Source: a virus. Taken from it: a stretch of 42,072 nt of DNA. Positions within the stretch are counted from its first letter, which is position 1. Each line of letters starts with the position of its first letter. The DNA lies in the IMG/VR virus record IMGVR_UViG_3300024255_000055, positions 1 through 42,072 of that record. The stretch is one strand, 5' to 3'. The notes under the pieces are model-generated. The model made no database searches. It had not been told where the DNA came from and was given only the letters and a program-made list of their open reading frames with translations. This document shows positions 7,180-15,825 of this stretch, in pieces. The translations under genes and the position numbers were made by a program.

Positions 7180-7624
7180 GTGTCCTATCGTGCTCGAATA
7201 ACATCAAAAACCCGTAATGAATAATCTTCATTATATCTTTTCGATGATCTTCTGCTGTTCCCTTTTTTCCGTAACGTCCATTGTATTTATCAACATTGCC
7301 AGAAAAGAAACCCATACCATGACCACGATCAATGATCACTTCAGACGATTGTAGTCCGCCTTGACCATAGTGTGCACCATAGGTAGAATCGATGTAGTTC
7401 TGAAACTCTTCAATAAGTTCACCTTCACGAAATTTATATTCAATTTCTTCCATATCATAATCCAAGTTGTAGTCACTATCAGTGACCGTAAATATTTCTT
7501 CACCGGATGCTCGTTGGGATTCCATTGTTTGTTTTCGTTTGATTTCGCCTAGGTGCATCCGATTCATTTCATTCCACTGTTGTGGTGTGATATCATCGAT
7601 GCTGCCGTTATTTGTTTTCGCCAC
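7160..7624 (-). CDS. DUF3310 (phage nucleotide-kinase-like) protein
   Basis: A 154-residue protein starting at GTG. The C-terminal half has the DUF3310 pattern: YGAHYGQGGLQSSEVI, then GNVDKYNGRYGKKG and an EDHRKDIMKIIHYGFLML helix. DUF3310 proteins are widespread in phages and often labelled nucleotide kinase, but the activity is not well established. The N-terminal 60 residues are an acidic, helical extension (with YDMEEIEYKF) of unknown role. It overlaps the neighbouring genes on both sides, consistent with operon expression. Confidence 0.7.
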   Translation of the reverse strand: MAKTNNGSIDDITPQQWNEMNRMHLGEIKRKQTMESQRASGEEIFTVTDSDYNLDYDMEEIEYKFREGELIEEFQNYIDSTYGAHYGQGGLQSSEVIIDRGHGMGFFSGNVDKYNGRYGKKGTAEDHRKDIMKIIHYGFLMLFEHDRTHGNTTD

Positions 7625-9062
7625 TGTTCAAGTACCTCACTCTGTTGACTTCATATTCATCAAATCCATATTCAAACTGGTTCTTTAAAGCATGCCAGTC
7701 CCTATACCTGCTATTTTCCAAACAGAAGGCCATCTTATCAGAAACACCTATGTCTGTCAAGCCTAAGGTGTCTAGAAGTTTACTTTGTTGTGGTGTGGGT
7801 TCTTCAAACACTGCAAGATAGTTTAGAGCGTTCTTACGCAACAACCAGAAATTATTGTGGCCCAATATTTGTTCTACACGTTCTTGGAATGGATGTACCT
7901 CAACAAAACCCTTGAAGACGTACTCCGCATTATCCAACTTCTCCAACTTAAACGATAGGGGATAATACTTGGTATCATTATGAGAACGAACAAAGCACAC
8001 ATTCTTCTGTGGACTGTGTACTACCTCATAGTAGTTGTCCGCTATGAACCCTACACTGTCTTCAACATATGATCCTCTTATTGGTTTTACAAAAAGAGTC
8101 ATACATTTGGATCGGGTCTCACCATACATAATTGCACAATTCAATTGTCTCTCATCACACAGGTCATGAAGTTCTGGTGTGATCACTCCCATAGGGGAAA
8201 CGAACTCAATTCTCTTTGCTTGTTCAGGCGTAATATTTCTAGTACAAACTTCCAAGGTTTCTAAATTCTTAAAGAAGATAACCTTTCTATCATCCATCTC
8301 AAAGACGTTCTGTAAGGCCTTACCTAGACCACCCATTTGCCACATCTCTATCCTATCCCACCAGTTCACAAAGTAGTGTTTTGTTGAACCCATGAAAGAG
8401 GCACACGTATATGTGATGAAAGACATGCCATGCAACACATTAAAAGAATGGATACCAATAGTGTCCTTCATGTTAAACAATTTATAGTGACGATGAGCTA
8501 GACCCCAACACTCCTTGTGAGTATAATATTGGTACTCAAATCCGTCTTCGAACTGACCATCCGAATAGGTGACCCAAAAAGGATCGTCAGGTAAAACATC
8601 TGGATGATGAAACTCAATCGGTTTATTATAGTTTTCAATGTCTACAGTATCGACGTTTATCATTTCAACCTCGACAGTATCCTCGTAGTACTCTTCCTGA
8701 ACTCCATCCAACATCTTAAGTGTCAAGGAATCCCAAAATCCAAATGATGCGGGCAAGTCTGTCGCAACCATAGGAACCTTTGCTTTCGGGTTCCAAGCCA
8801 AATTAGCAGAAAACACTTGTGCACCTAGTTCTGCACACGCCATAACAAGAGCGGTAGTCTTCACATTATTCTTCGAAACACCAAGACCGACCAATTGACC
8901 CTTGCGTAGTCCATACTCATTTGACAGGTATGCTTTCCATTTGTCAATAGTATTCCAGAAACGTTCCTTGTCATAAGGTGTTGAATCACCCAACATCTGA
9001 TTCATGACGTTTCTGAGTTGAAGCTGTTCTCTGTTTTGAATTATGTATCGATCAATAATCAT
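7608..9062 (-). CDS. adenylate-forming (ANL superfamily)-like protein
   Basis: A protein of about 484 residues resembling acyl/aryl-CoA synthetases and other AMP-forming ligases. The N-terminal region has GLRKGQLVGLGVSKNNVKT and MACAELGAQVFSANLAWNP, the typical ANL start. WVTYSDGQFEDGFEY replaces the usual Thr/Ser/Gly-rich ATP loop, and MYGETRSK resembles the YG-x-TE adenine motif. The degenerate ATP loop and shortened C-terminal domain suggest an altered or lost ligase activity. ATG at 9062, after GAGG, is preferred over an upstream TTG. The substrate is unknown. Neighbouring SGNH and oxygenase genes suggest a modification pathway, but that is inference. Confidence 0.6.
   Translation of the reverse strand: MIIDRYIIQNREQLQLRNVMNQMLGDSTPYDKERFWNTIDKWKAYLSNEYGLRKGQLVGLGVSKNNVKTTALVMACAELGAQVFSANLAWNPKAKVPMVATDLPASFGFWDSLTLKMLDGVQEEYYEDTVEVEMINVDTVDIENYNKPIEFHHPDVLPDDPFWVTYSDGQFEDGFEYQYYTHKECWGLAHRHYKLFNMKDTIGIHSFNVLHGMSFITYTCASFMGSTKHYFVNWWDRIEMWQMGGLGKALQNVFEMDDRKVIFFKNLETLEVCTRNITPEQAKRIEFVSPMGVITPELHDLCDERQLNCAIMYGETRSKCMTLFVKPIRGSYVEDSVGFIADNYYEVVHSPQKNVCFVRSHNDTKYYPLSFKLEKLDNAEYVFKGFVEVHPFQERVEQILGHNNFWLLRKNALNYLAVFEEPTPQQSKLLDTLGLTDIGVSDKMAFCLENSRYRDWHALKNQFEYGFDEYEVNRVRYLNSGENK
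7732..7760 (-). promoter_or_regulatory. possible internal sigma70 promoter before the DUF3310/SGNH genes
   Basis: Minus strand: GGC-TTGACA (-35 at 7755-7760), 17 bp spacer, TAAGAT (-10 at 7732-7737), lying inside the 3' end of the adenylate-forming-like gene. The GC context before TTGACA matches other promoters here. The start codon of the DUF3310 gene is about 100 bases downstream. It could be a chance match within coding sequence. Confidence 0.35.
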
Positions 9063-9723
9063 TTTCAATTTCCTCAATTAACATATCACGTAACTGTATT
9101 GCATTTTCATCACGGGAATCATTTTTACCATATCCGCAGAATTTATATGCGAGAGTAATACGTTCTCCACCAGCGTAGGCGGCATGCCAAAATATATTTT
9201 CAGGTTCTTCTTTTGGCCCAAAGTAATAGTGTCTGCACTGCCAACCTTTGACATCTGGAATAGTGACTACTTCGTCTTTCTCATTATCATAATAAGTAAA
9301 GTAACCATCACCATCTGACCAAGTAAAGAGAACTTGATAGGCAGAGGCATCCCAGTTAGTGTGCCATCCAACAAAACCGCCTGGCGGATAATACGACAAA
9401 AGGGCACTAGTGTGTGCCCCTATCTCAGCAGCGAATTCAAACTTGACCATGTTCATATATGAAGACCAAACATTCGGGTCTTCACGCACCATCTTTCCAA
9501 TCGGTTGTGCGAAATGCCTGTCCGGTGGGCCTACCAGTCCACCCTTGAGAGATACGTCTCTAAGGTATTCTTCACTGGTGTAATACTCACCCTTCTCCAT
9601 GTCCTCAGTAGAACTGTAAGCGTAGTACTTGGGGTTTCTGTAACCCTCTGTAGAGAACATCTCATCTTTGAACTTATCAAGAGTAACAAGAAACGTCTTG
9701 TTGCGAATCGTGACTTCGGACAT
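9052..9723 (-). CDS. 2OG-Fe(II)-oxygenase-like protein (paralogue of 38537-39184)
   Basis: A 223-residue protein with a double-stranded beta-helix pattern: YYPPGGFVGWHTNWDASAYQ (His121, Asn123 or Asp125), FTWSDGDGYFTYYD, then a distal FWHAAYAGGERITLAYKF with His180 and Arg188. These fit the iron-binding His/Asp/His and 2-oxoglutarate-binding Arg of 2OG oxygenases, though the exact acidic ligand is uncertain. The 38537-39184 protein has the same layout. The target may be a protein, lipid or small molecule. It overlaps both neighbours, so it is part of an operon. Confidence 0.6.
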   Translation of the reverse strand: MSEVTIRNKTFLVTLDKFKDEMFSTEGYRNPKYYAYSSTEDMEKGEYYTSEEYLRDVSLKGGLVGPPDRHFAQPIGKMVREDPNVWSSYMNMVKFEFAAEIGAHTSALLSYYPPGGFVGWHTNWDASAYQVLFTWSDGDGYFTYYDNEKDEVVTIPDVKGWQCRHYYFGPKEEPENIFWHAAYAGGERITLAYKFCGYGKNDSRDENAIQLRDMLIEEIENDY

Positions 9724-9992
9724 TAGATAATAAGACCGGATACCGCTTGACGATATGAAGAAGCAAAGTCATCACTAGTTGCTACCACATACACATAATT
9801 TTTAAACTGAGCGCTGGTAGGATTTTCACGGCCGGTCATACAGACACCACGTGCAAATCCAATCTCGTTTTCGGCCGTTGCAACCAACATACGAGGATCG
9901 TTGATCAAAAGAACACCGTCTTTCTCACCATTATATTTACCAACATATTCACCACTCTGTGCTACCACAGATACAATATCATTTTTCTTCAT
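9723..9992 (-). CDS. small beta-rich hypothetical protein
   Basis: An 89-residue protein beginning MKKNDIVSVVAQSGEYVGK, with alternating hydrophobic residues that suggest a compact beta barrel (SH3 or Sm-like), including LLINDPRMLVA and FKNYVYVV. No family is certain. It overlaps the AbrB-like gene upstream by 14 bases and the oxygenase-like gene downstream, showing tight coupling. A nucleic-acid-binding role is possible but not shown. Confidence 0.6.
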   Translation of the reverse strand: MKKNDIVSVVAQSGEYVGKYNGEKDGVLLINDPRMLVATAENEIGFARGVCMTGRENPTSAQFKNYVYVVATSDDFASSYRQAVSGLII

Positions 9993-10152
9993 TTCTTATT
10001 CCCTTTTTAAAAGACCACTGATCAGTGATATCATTTTTCTCCCAGATAATAGTATCACCGACCTTAAGGTCAAGTGCATCCATCATCTCATCAGAGAATT
10101 CTAAACACTGATAGCCGTCACTATCTTCAATTACGTTACACGTATAAATCAT
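9979..10152 (-). CDS. small AbrB/MazE-like protein
   Basis: A 57-residue protein starting MIYTCNVIEDSDGY. The segment LEFSDEMMDALDLKVGDTI followed by IWEKND and WSFKK matches the swapped-hairpin AbrB/MazE/SpoVT DNA-binding fold (strand, helix with D-x-L-x-x-G-D, strand). The ATG overlaps the ThyX stop as ATGA, and the gene overlaps the next one by 14 bases. It could regulate transcription, or act like an antitoxin with the next small protein, but no toxin is recognised. This short gene is easily missed. Confidence 0.6.
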   Translation of the reverse strand: MIYTCNVIEDSDGYQCLEFSDEMMDALDLKVGDTIIWEKNDITDQWSFKKGIRNEEK

Positions 10153-10901
10153 CCTGTAAACTTACCCGTTTCAATATCAACACCCGCATCATCTACAAGT
10201 CTTTGTTTAGGTTCAGGATCAAATGCCTTCATTACATTCGGGAAGTGCACACCCAATAAATCCCAACAATCTTTAGCAATCAACATATGTTCTTTCTGTG
10301 TACCATTAGCCATTCGCAATTGACAGTAGTGAATCCATGATCGAAGTGTACCAGACACATAAAGAGTTGTCTCTGTGTTACCTTCAGGTAGGACTGCACG
10401 TGCTTGTTCTTTTGCGATACCATTATCTAGTGCCCACTTATAGACTTGTTTTGACTTATTGATAACTTCAGACTGTTTCATATTCCAGTTTTCGTACAGG
10501 CGTTCTTCTTGAGTTTTATTACCACCCTTACCAAAGTCTTCGATATCTAGGTCAACAGAATTCTGTCGGTTCTTGGGGTCTTGCAGTCTTGCAGCCCTCT
10601 GAGTAAAGTCTTCACTGACCGCATACCTCTGAGAGAATTCTTGAAATGAAAACGAGCGGTGTCGAATAATTTGTCGAGAAATATCACGAGTCGTTGTAAT
10701 TTCTATAGTTGCACTAACCATTTCAAAGGGTGACCAGTGTTGTTCACGGATCAAGTATTTCAACAGTTTTGGGGCCGTTTCTTTGTTCGCCTGATTGCCT
10801 GGGTTACTAACTCTAGCTGCATACGCAACAAGTTCTTCAGCAGTATGACAATCAGTGATTGCACTGGGTTGACTTAGAGAAATTAATTTAATCTTGCTCA
10901 T
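10149..10901 (-). CDS. thyX: flavin-dependent thymidylate synthase
   Basis: A 250-residue ThyX. It carries the signature RHR-x7-S motif (RHRSFSFQEFS, Arg80 to Ser90) followed by QRYA, and the conserved LLKYLIREQHWSPFEM and TRDISRQIIRHR regions. The enzyme makes dTMP from dUMP with methylene-tetrahydrofolate, FAD and NADPH, replacing ThyA (T4 td). With dCMP deaminase (23886-24359) supplying dUMP, it provides dTTP for phage replication. It overlaps a small membrane protein gene upstream and the AbrB-like gene downstream. Confidence 0.96.
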   Translation of the reverse strand: MSKIKLISLSQPSAITDCHTAEELVAYAARVSNPGNQANKETAPKLLKYLIREQHWSPFEMVSATIEITTTRDISRQIIRHRSFSFQEFSQRYAVSEDFTQRAARLQDPKNRQNSVDLDIEDFGKGGNKTQEERLYENWNMKQSEVINKSKQVYKWALDNGIAKEQARAVLPEGNTETTLYVSGTLRSWIHYCQLRMANGTQKEHMLIAKDCWDLLGVHFPNVMKAFDPEPKQRLVDDAGVDIETGKFTG

Positions 10902-11082
10902 TTTTTATTTCATTTTCCTTTTCTTCGTCGAACCAGCCCTTCTCCATGAAATATTCAAGGGCTTCTTCGACTCCTTCTATTTTGCCTTCTTCTTTTCCAA
11001 GATATCTTGCTATATACCATACAGGTACTATAACTAACAAAGAATAGAATAAGTGTTCCCACATTCCAATTGGTTCAGACAT
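10888..11082 (-). CDS. small membrane protein with charged tail
   Basis: A 64-residue protein with one membrane segment at about residues 8-25 (WEHLFYSLLVIVPVWYIARYL) and a very acidic/basic tail ending EKENEIKNEQD. Its ATG overlaps the gp41 stop (TAATG) and its end overlaps thyX. No family is recognised. It could be an inner-membrane protein anchoring something at the replication complex, but this is only suggested by position. Confidence 0.6.
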   Translation of the reverse strand: MSEPIGMWEHLFYSLLVIVPVWYIARYLGKEEGKIEGVEEALEYFMEKGWFDEEKENEIKNEQD

Positions 11083-12509
11083 TAGATTTTAAATCCTCTG
11101 AATTTATTTTCCATGTTCAATCTCTCACCAGAGGCAGAGTTATCAAACGCTGGGCCATTGTCCTCTTCTTCCTGTTCAGAAGATTGATCACAATCGTATA
11201 ACCGCATCTTACTACGATCCACACCAAGTACGAAACGTGCATTGTATGTAGGATCATTATATCGGTTCTTAAGTTGTTTAACCAACATCTTACCTTGTGC
11301 TTGTAATTCTTGATTTGATATCAAGGCAAACATAAAGTCAGCAGTTGCGGGAAGTCCGAATGATTCGGAAGTATCTTCCAGACCGACATCATCATTAGAG
11401 TAACCAGAACGTGTTGTCTGCGTGGCAGATACGATTGGTAGATCGAACTCCACAGCAAGTCCACGTAACTCTTCTGCAATACTCTTGATGTAAGTGTACG
11501 AGTTAATTGCACCACCCATAGACTTCATACGTGAAGAGGCACAGATGTTTAGATAGTCAATGTAGATGATATCAGGAACAAAGTTCTTTTTCAGTTTCAG
11601 TTCATTGAGAAGGGCACGGAAATGACTGGCGTTCGCTTGTCCTGTAGGATACTCCTTGACAATTAACTTGCCTTGAGTTTTACGGGATATCTCACCCACC
11701 CTATCACGGAACATATCCAGAGAGAGGTTCTCAAGTTGATCTATTGGAACATTCAATAGATTAGCATCGATACGTTCAGCAATGCGTTCCTCAGCCATTT
11801 CCATAGTGACATATAATACATTCTTACCTTGGGAAAGGTTAGCTCCAGCACAGTGGCACATAAAAAGGGATTTACCTACACCCGTACCCGCAAGGGCAAT
11901 GTTCAGGGTCTTGTTAGGCATTCCACCCTTAGTGATGGAGTTGAAGTATTCTAGATCAAACGGTAGTCGTTCTTCCTTCTCATGATAGAAGTTGTAACGA
12001 GAGTCTACGTTCTCTAGATAGTCATGACCAATGTTGGTATCAAAGGTAACCGCCAATGCCTTGGTCAGAACATCGGGGATAGAACCCTTGGAGAGGGTCT
12101 TGTGTTTACCTTCAATAATGTTGATTGATTCCATGACAGCATTGAATACGGCCCGATCTTGGCACCATGATTCAGTACGGTCAACTAACCAATCTAAATT
12201 AGTGTTTTCTTCTTTCTGAAATAAGTTAGGTAGTATCTCCATTGCATGACGGTACTGTTCATCCGACATACGATCACCTTCATCAATCTCAATCTTGAAG
12301 GCTTCCATCGTAGGAAGTTTGTTGTACTTGGCAATGAACTTGGTAAACTCTTTGAATAGAGATCGATACACACCATCAAAATAATCTGGTTGTACGAATG
12401 CAGCTACTTTACGAGCATACTGATCATTTGTTACTAGGTTTTTGAGTACGGTTTGTTCTAAATTAATTTCCACTAGTTCTCTCTTTTGCGACAAGCCAAC
12501 CTTCAGCAT
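11082..12509 (-). CDS. 41: T4 gp41-like replicative DNA helicase (DnaB family)
   Basis: A 475-residue DnaB-type helicase, the same length as T4 gp41. Walker A is GTGVGKS (residues 208-214), Walker B is around IIYIDYLN, and a sensor-like SATQTTRSGYS and an arginine-containing C-terminal region follow. It unwinds the fork 5' to 3' as a hexamer with primase. The ATG at 12509 overlaps the upstream gene by 47 bases. A GTG at 12473 (VEINLEQTV) gives a shorter N-terminus and may be the real start. It lies in one operon with uvsX and the primase-like gene, as in other T4-like phages. Confidence 0.93.
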   Translation of the reverse strand: MLKVGLSQKRELVEINLEQTVLKNLVTNDQYARKVAAFVQPDYFDGVYRSLFKEFTKFIAKYNKLPTMEAFKIEIDEGDRMSDEQYRHAMEILPNLFQKEENTNLDWLVDRTESWCQDRAVFNAVMESINIIEGKHKTLSKGSIPDVLTKALAVTFDTNIGHDYLENVDSRYNFYHEKEERLPFDLEYFNSITKGGMPNKTLNIALAGTGVGKSLFMCHCAGANLSQGKNVLYVTMEMAEERIAERIDANLLNVPIDQLENLSLDMFRDRVGEISRKTQGKLIVKEYPTGQANASHFRALLNELKLKKNFVPDIIYIDYLNICASSRMKSMGGAINSYTYIKSIAEELRGLAVEFDLPIVSATQTTRSGYSNDDVGLEDTSESFGLPATADFMFALISNQELQAQGKMLVKQLKNRYNDPTYNARFVLGVDRSKMRLYDCDQSSEQEEEDNGPAFDNSASGERLNMENKFRGFKI

Positions 12510-12789
12510 GAGCAGTCTCTAAAATATCTTCTAGAATATCTGCAGCATGTTCCTGAAGGTCAGTGTCTTCAGTTGTTATGTCAGGGTCAGGGGTATATAC
12601 TATCACAAAATTGAACGTAAGGCAATCCCTTTTTCCATCAAACGCAACATTACCATAACGAATAACAGTTTCCACAAAATCTCCACGTAGGATGCGAACA
12701 TCCCACGCTTGATCATTTGGAGAGTCTTCTACGGGGATAAGATCATAATCCAACCCCACACAAACTTTGTCTACATTAAGCTTCGGCAT
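12463..12789 (-). CDS. hypothetical protein between uvsX and gp41
   Basis: A protein of about 108 residues starting MPKLNVDKVCVGLDYDLIP; an ATG five codons upstream is also possible, and neither has a strong ribosome-binding site. It has an alternating beta pattern (VRILRGDFVETVIRYG and CLTFNFVIVYTPD) and an acidic helical C-terminus. It overlaps the stop of uvsX and the start of gp41, so it is probably translationally coupled to both. No family is recognised; position suggests a recombination or replication accessory protein. Confidence 0.6.
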   Translation of the reverse strand: MPKLNVDKVCVGLDYDLIPVEDSPNDQAWDVRILRGDFVETVIRYGNVAFDGKRDCLTFNFVIVYTPDPDITTEDTDLQEHAADILEDILETAHAEGWLVAKERTSGN

Positions 12790-13831
12790 ACTCAGCAATC
12801 TCATCCATGTCTACTTGAGTAGGAAGACCAATCTGGTATTGCTTTTTCAGGAACTCAGCGAAGTCGGTGAATTCAAAGATTGGTGTCCAGAATTCTTCTT
12901 TGAGAGTTTCTGCTAACCGTACTTTCGGTTCAGAGACCTCTCCGCTTTCCCTATCAACACGAGCATACCAACCATTGGAAGGTTTAATACAATAACCACC
13001 AGCAAGAGCAGCGTCCAACAAACCACTAAAACGCTCCACGCCACCATCCCAAGAAACAGAGATAGGGATTTTACTTTTCTCTTTAACATATCGAGACTTT
13101 TCAACATTAATGATGAAATCATATCCAGTAACCTCCGTACCAGTTTTATTCTGTCTGCGTCCAAGAATCCAGATGTTGTCTGCACTGTAGTAAATACCAG
13201 TACCACCACCTACGACATCTTTCGGAAACAAACCAATTTCTTTATATGTATGGTTTACGGCCAACAAAGGAATATTTTTCATTGCAAGGTATGGAGTTGT
13301 CATACGGAACAGACCTTTCAGTGCCTTCGCACGTGACATGTCTGCAACAGACTTCTCGTTGATTGCATCTTCAAGTTCTTTCTTAGATGCGAGGTTACCA
13401 ATAGAATCAATAACCACAATAACATTGTCAGTTCTTTCCATAGATTCAAGTTGACTGATTAGGTCAAACTTAAGTTCTTCTACGTTTGTGATAGGAGTAT
13501 GTAGAACCCGACTAGTGTCAATTCCAAACTGTGTGAAATAAGACTGGGGTGAACCAAACTCACTATCGTAAAATAGCATGACCGCATCTTTTTTCTCCCG
13601 TAGATAAGCACCCGCCATCAATAGGGCGAATGACGTTTTAAAGTGTTTACTAGGGCCTGCTAGTACAGTCAGGCCAGGCGTAACACCACCATCGATTGAT
13701 CCCGACAATGCCACATTAACCATTGGCACATCGGTGGTCACCATATCTTTTTCAGTAAAGAATTTACTCTCCGACAGTACTTCCGTTGCCTTGATCTTTG
13801 AGTTCTTCCTCAGTTTGTCCATCACGCTCAT
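12776..13831 (-). CDS. uvsX: UvsX RecA-like recombinase
   Basis: A RecA-family recombinase of about 351 residues (T4 UvsX 391). Walker A is GPSKHFKT (59-66), Walker B is VIVVIDSIGNL, and MAGAYLREKKDAVMLFYDSE and VGGGTGIYYSADNIW are typical of UvsX. It coats single-stranded DNA and catalyses strand exchange with UvsY in phage recombination-dependent replication. The start chosen (MSVMDKL) has GGAG six bases upstream; a longer reading frame adds 14 residues. Its beginning overlaps the end of the UDP-sugar dehydrogenase gene by 68 bases. Confidence 0.95.
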   Translation of the reverse strand: MSVMDKLRKNSKIKATEVLSESKFFTEKDMVTTDVPMVNVALSGSIDGGVTPGLTVLAGPSKHFKTSFALLMAGAYLREKKDAVMLFYDSEFGSPQSYFTQFGIDTSRVLHTPITNVEELKFDLISQLESMERTDNVIVVIDSIGNLASKKELEDAINEKSVADMSRAKALKGLFRMTTPYLAMKNIPLLAVNHTYKEIGLFPKDVVGGGTGIYYSADNIWILGRRQNKTGTEVTGYDFIINVEKSRYVKEKSKIPISVSWDGGVERFSGLLDAALAGGYCIKPSNGWYARVDRESGEVSEPKVRLAETLKEEFWTPIFEFTDFAEFLKKQYQIGLPTQVDMDEIAEYAEA

Positions 13832-14795
13832 TATCATCTCCAAATGTAATATTATTAACTTTCTCTCTTTCATCCAACTCGTAGTGTCTACGATATCCAG
13901 AATTGATATCTAGAACTTTCTCTAACAAGTCAAACGAAATAGTCTCACCAGCTTCATTCTTAAACTCAGAGAATTTAAGAAAAGCCATTGTGTCTTTAGG
14001 TAGACACGCACCACCAAACCCACGCTTCCTGTCATAGCCAGGCACACGAGTGTGTCCAATACCTACACGAGGGTCATTACCCATTACACGTGTAATAATA
14101 TTGTAACTACAACCAAACGCATTCACCAGATCAAAGAACTGGTTGAAAAACGTTACCTTGGTCGAAAGGTATGAATTGATTCCGTACTTCACAAAGGATG
14201 CCTCTGCGGCTGACATACGGTAATATTGATCCGACTTACACAAACTGAAGATATCATAAATCTCTGTCAGTTCACCAGTGGCGTTTGGTGCACCACCCAA
14301 TACATGGAACTCCGCATTCACGAATTGTTCCTCTGCGTTCTTCTCTGTGAGGAACTCAGGATTGTATACGAGTCTTTCCACACCATCTTCAAACATAGAG
14401 TTGTATAGTCTATCGATGATGTCTGGTGTGATTGTTGATTTAATAACAACCAACGCTTCGGTGTGTTCTATTAGTTTGAGTACCGCATCTTCTACAATAG
14501 ACGCATCAACAAATCCAGATTCAGGATTCATTGGTGTTGGTGCACATACAAAAACACACATAGGACTGAACTCAACCATTGAGTCAATGTCCGTATCATA
14601 CTTCGGGTCAACAATATGTAAGTCAACTAAAGGATGACAGAATGCATACTCTACTGCACGACCAACAAAACCATGCCCTACAATACCCAAACGAAATGGG
14701 TTTGTTGGACTGATCGGTTTCTGTTTGTCCGCTGTTGTCAAACCATCGGTGTCGGTTAACCCCTTCGGTTTATATTGATCAAAATCATCTGCCAT
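13764..14795 (-). CDS. UDP-glucose/UDP-sugar 6-dehydrogenase-like protein
   Basis: A protein of about 343 residues of the UDP-glucose/GDP-mannose dehydrogenase family. The NAD-binding GHGFVG is at residues 40-45, YNPEFLTE at 144-151, and the catalytic Cys264 is in GFGGACLPKD. It would oxidise a UDP-sugar to a uronic acid with two NAD+. An N-terminal tail of about 33 residues is extra. The protein is shorter than bacterial enzymes (about 390-450), so the C-terminal UDP-binding domain is reduced. The adjacent epimerase suggests a UDP-glucuronate to UDP-galacturonate route. ATG at 14795 follows GGAG. Confidence 0.85.
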   Translation of the reverse strand: MADDFDQYKPKGLTDTDGLTTADKQKPISPTNPFRLGIVGHGFVGRAVEYAFCHPLVDLHIVDPKYDTDIDSMVEFSPMCVFVCAPTPMNPESGFVDASIVEDAVLKLIEHTEALVVIKSTITPDIIDRLYNSMFEDGVERLVYNPEFLTEKNAEEQFVNAEFHVLGGAPNATGELTEIYDIFSLCKSDQYYRMSAAEASFVKYGINSYLSTKVTFFNQFFDLVNAFGCSYNIITRVMGNDPRVGIGHTRVPGYDRKRGFGGACLPKDTMAFLKFSEFKNEAGETISFDLLEKVLDINSGYRRHYELDEREKVNNITFGDDNERDGQTEEELKDQGNGSTVGE

Positions 14796-15825
14796 TTGTA
14801 ACATCTCCTATTTTCGGTATCCATTCGGCATACCATTGATAAAAATTAGTAACACCGTGTTCTATTGACACCTTCGGTTTGTACCCGAATGCCTGAAGCT
14901 TTTCGGTGTTACTCCAAGTCTCTGTTGTATCAGCTGGGTGTTTAGGCACCATATTCATTATAGCTTTCTTGCCACAATTCTGTTCTATTGAATTAATAAA
15001 GTCCAATAGATTTACCTGTTCACCCCGTCCGATATTGAATATTTCATTTGATTCAATTTTACCAGAGTCAAAGTTCTCCAACACAATCTCAATACCATCT
15101 AGGATATCTTCGATGTATGTGAAGTCTCGCTTCATATCCCCATAATTATACACGTCAATTGGTTCTCCGGCAAGTATTTTTTTCGTAAATTGAAAAAGAG
15201 CCATGTCCGGTCTGCCCCAAGGGCCGTATACAGTGAAGAATCTTAACCCAACATTTTCAATTCCGGATATCTTGAATTGACATTCATTTACATACTTGGT
15301 ATAAGCATAAGCGTTGAGTTGGTGTGCCTGTACATTATCTTCTTTCCATCCGTCTTCAGTGATAGGTGTACCACCATACACAGAACTAGTAGAGGCGTAA
15401 ATTACTTTGGGTCTATCTTCGGGTTTCAACTGATTAATAAAATCGATCATACACTGAGTACCGTTGATATTGTTAGAGTGGTACTCACCCTCTTTACCAA
15501 AAGAATCCCTTACACCCGCATGAGCGGCTAGGTGAATTATATAATCAAACCCATACTTGGTATCATCCGCTCTTCTATCGGGGTCTGCGATTGCTTGGTC
15601 TGAGTTAGTGAACACGTGATCCCACAGAGAATTACTTCTGATATCAATCTCTGTCCAAGTTGGTAGTTTGAAATAATCTCTTCGTCTGACTTTAAGTCTA
15701 TTTTTGTAAAGATGGTTGTTGAAGTTGTCAATCATAATAACATCATGATTTGCCATAAGGCGATTGTGAAGTTGTGATCCAATAAACCCCGCTCCACCAG
15801 TTACTAATATTCTTTTTCTATCCAT
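14785..15825 (-). CDS. NAD-dependent sugar epimerase (UDP-glucuronate 4-epimerase-like)
   Basis: A 346-residue extended short-chain dehydrogenase. GGAGFIG at residues 10-16 binds NAD. The catalytic residues include the STSS segment (Ser near 147) and Y173-x3-K177 (YAYTK). LRFFTVYGPWGRPDMALFQF and RDFTYIEDILDGI are typical of UDP-glucuronate/galacturonate epimerases. It probably interconverts UDP-glucuronate and UDP-galacturonate made by the adjacent dehydrogenase. The ATG overlaps the primase-like gene stop (TAATG), with AGGA upstream. Products may modify phage DNA, virion or host surface. Confidence 0.85.
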   Translation of the reverse strand: MDRKRILVTGGAGFIGSQLHNRLMANHDVIMIDNFNNHLYKNRLKVRRRDYFKLPTWTEIDIRSNSLWDHVFTNSDQAIADPDRRADDTKYGFDYIIHLAAHAGVRDSFGKEGEYHSNNINGTQCMIDFINQLKPEDRPKVIYASTSSVYGGTPITEDGWKEDNVQAHQLNAYAYTKYVNECQFKISGIENVGLRFFTVYGPWGRPDMALFQFTKKILAGEPIDVYNYGDMKRDFTYIEDILDGIEIVLENFDSGKIESNEIFNIGRGEQVNLLDFINSIEQNCGKKAIMNMVPKHPADTTETWSNTEKLQAFGYKPKVSIEHGVTNFYQWYAEWIPKIGDVTNGR

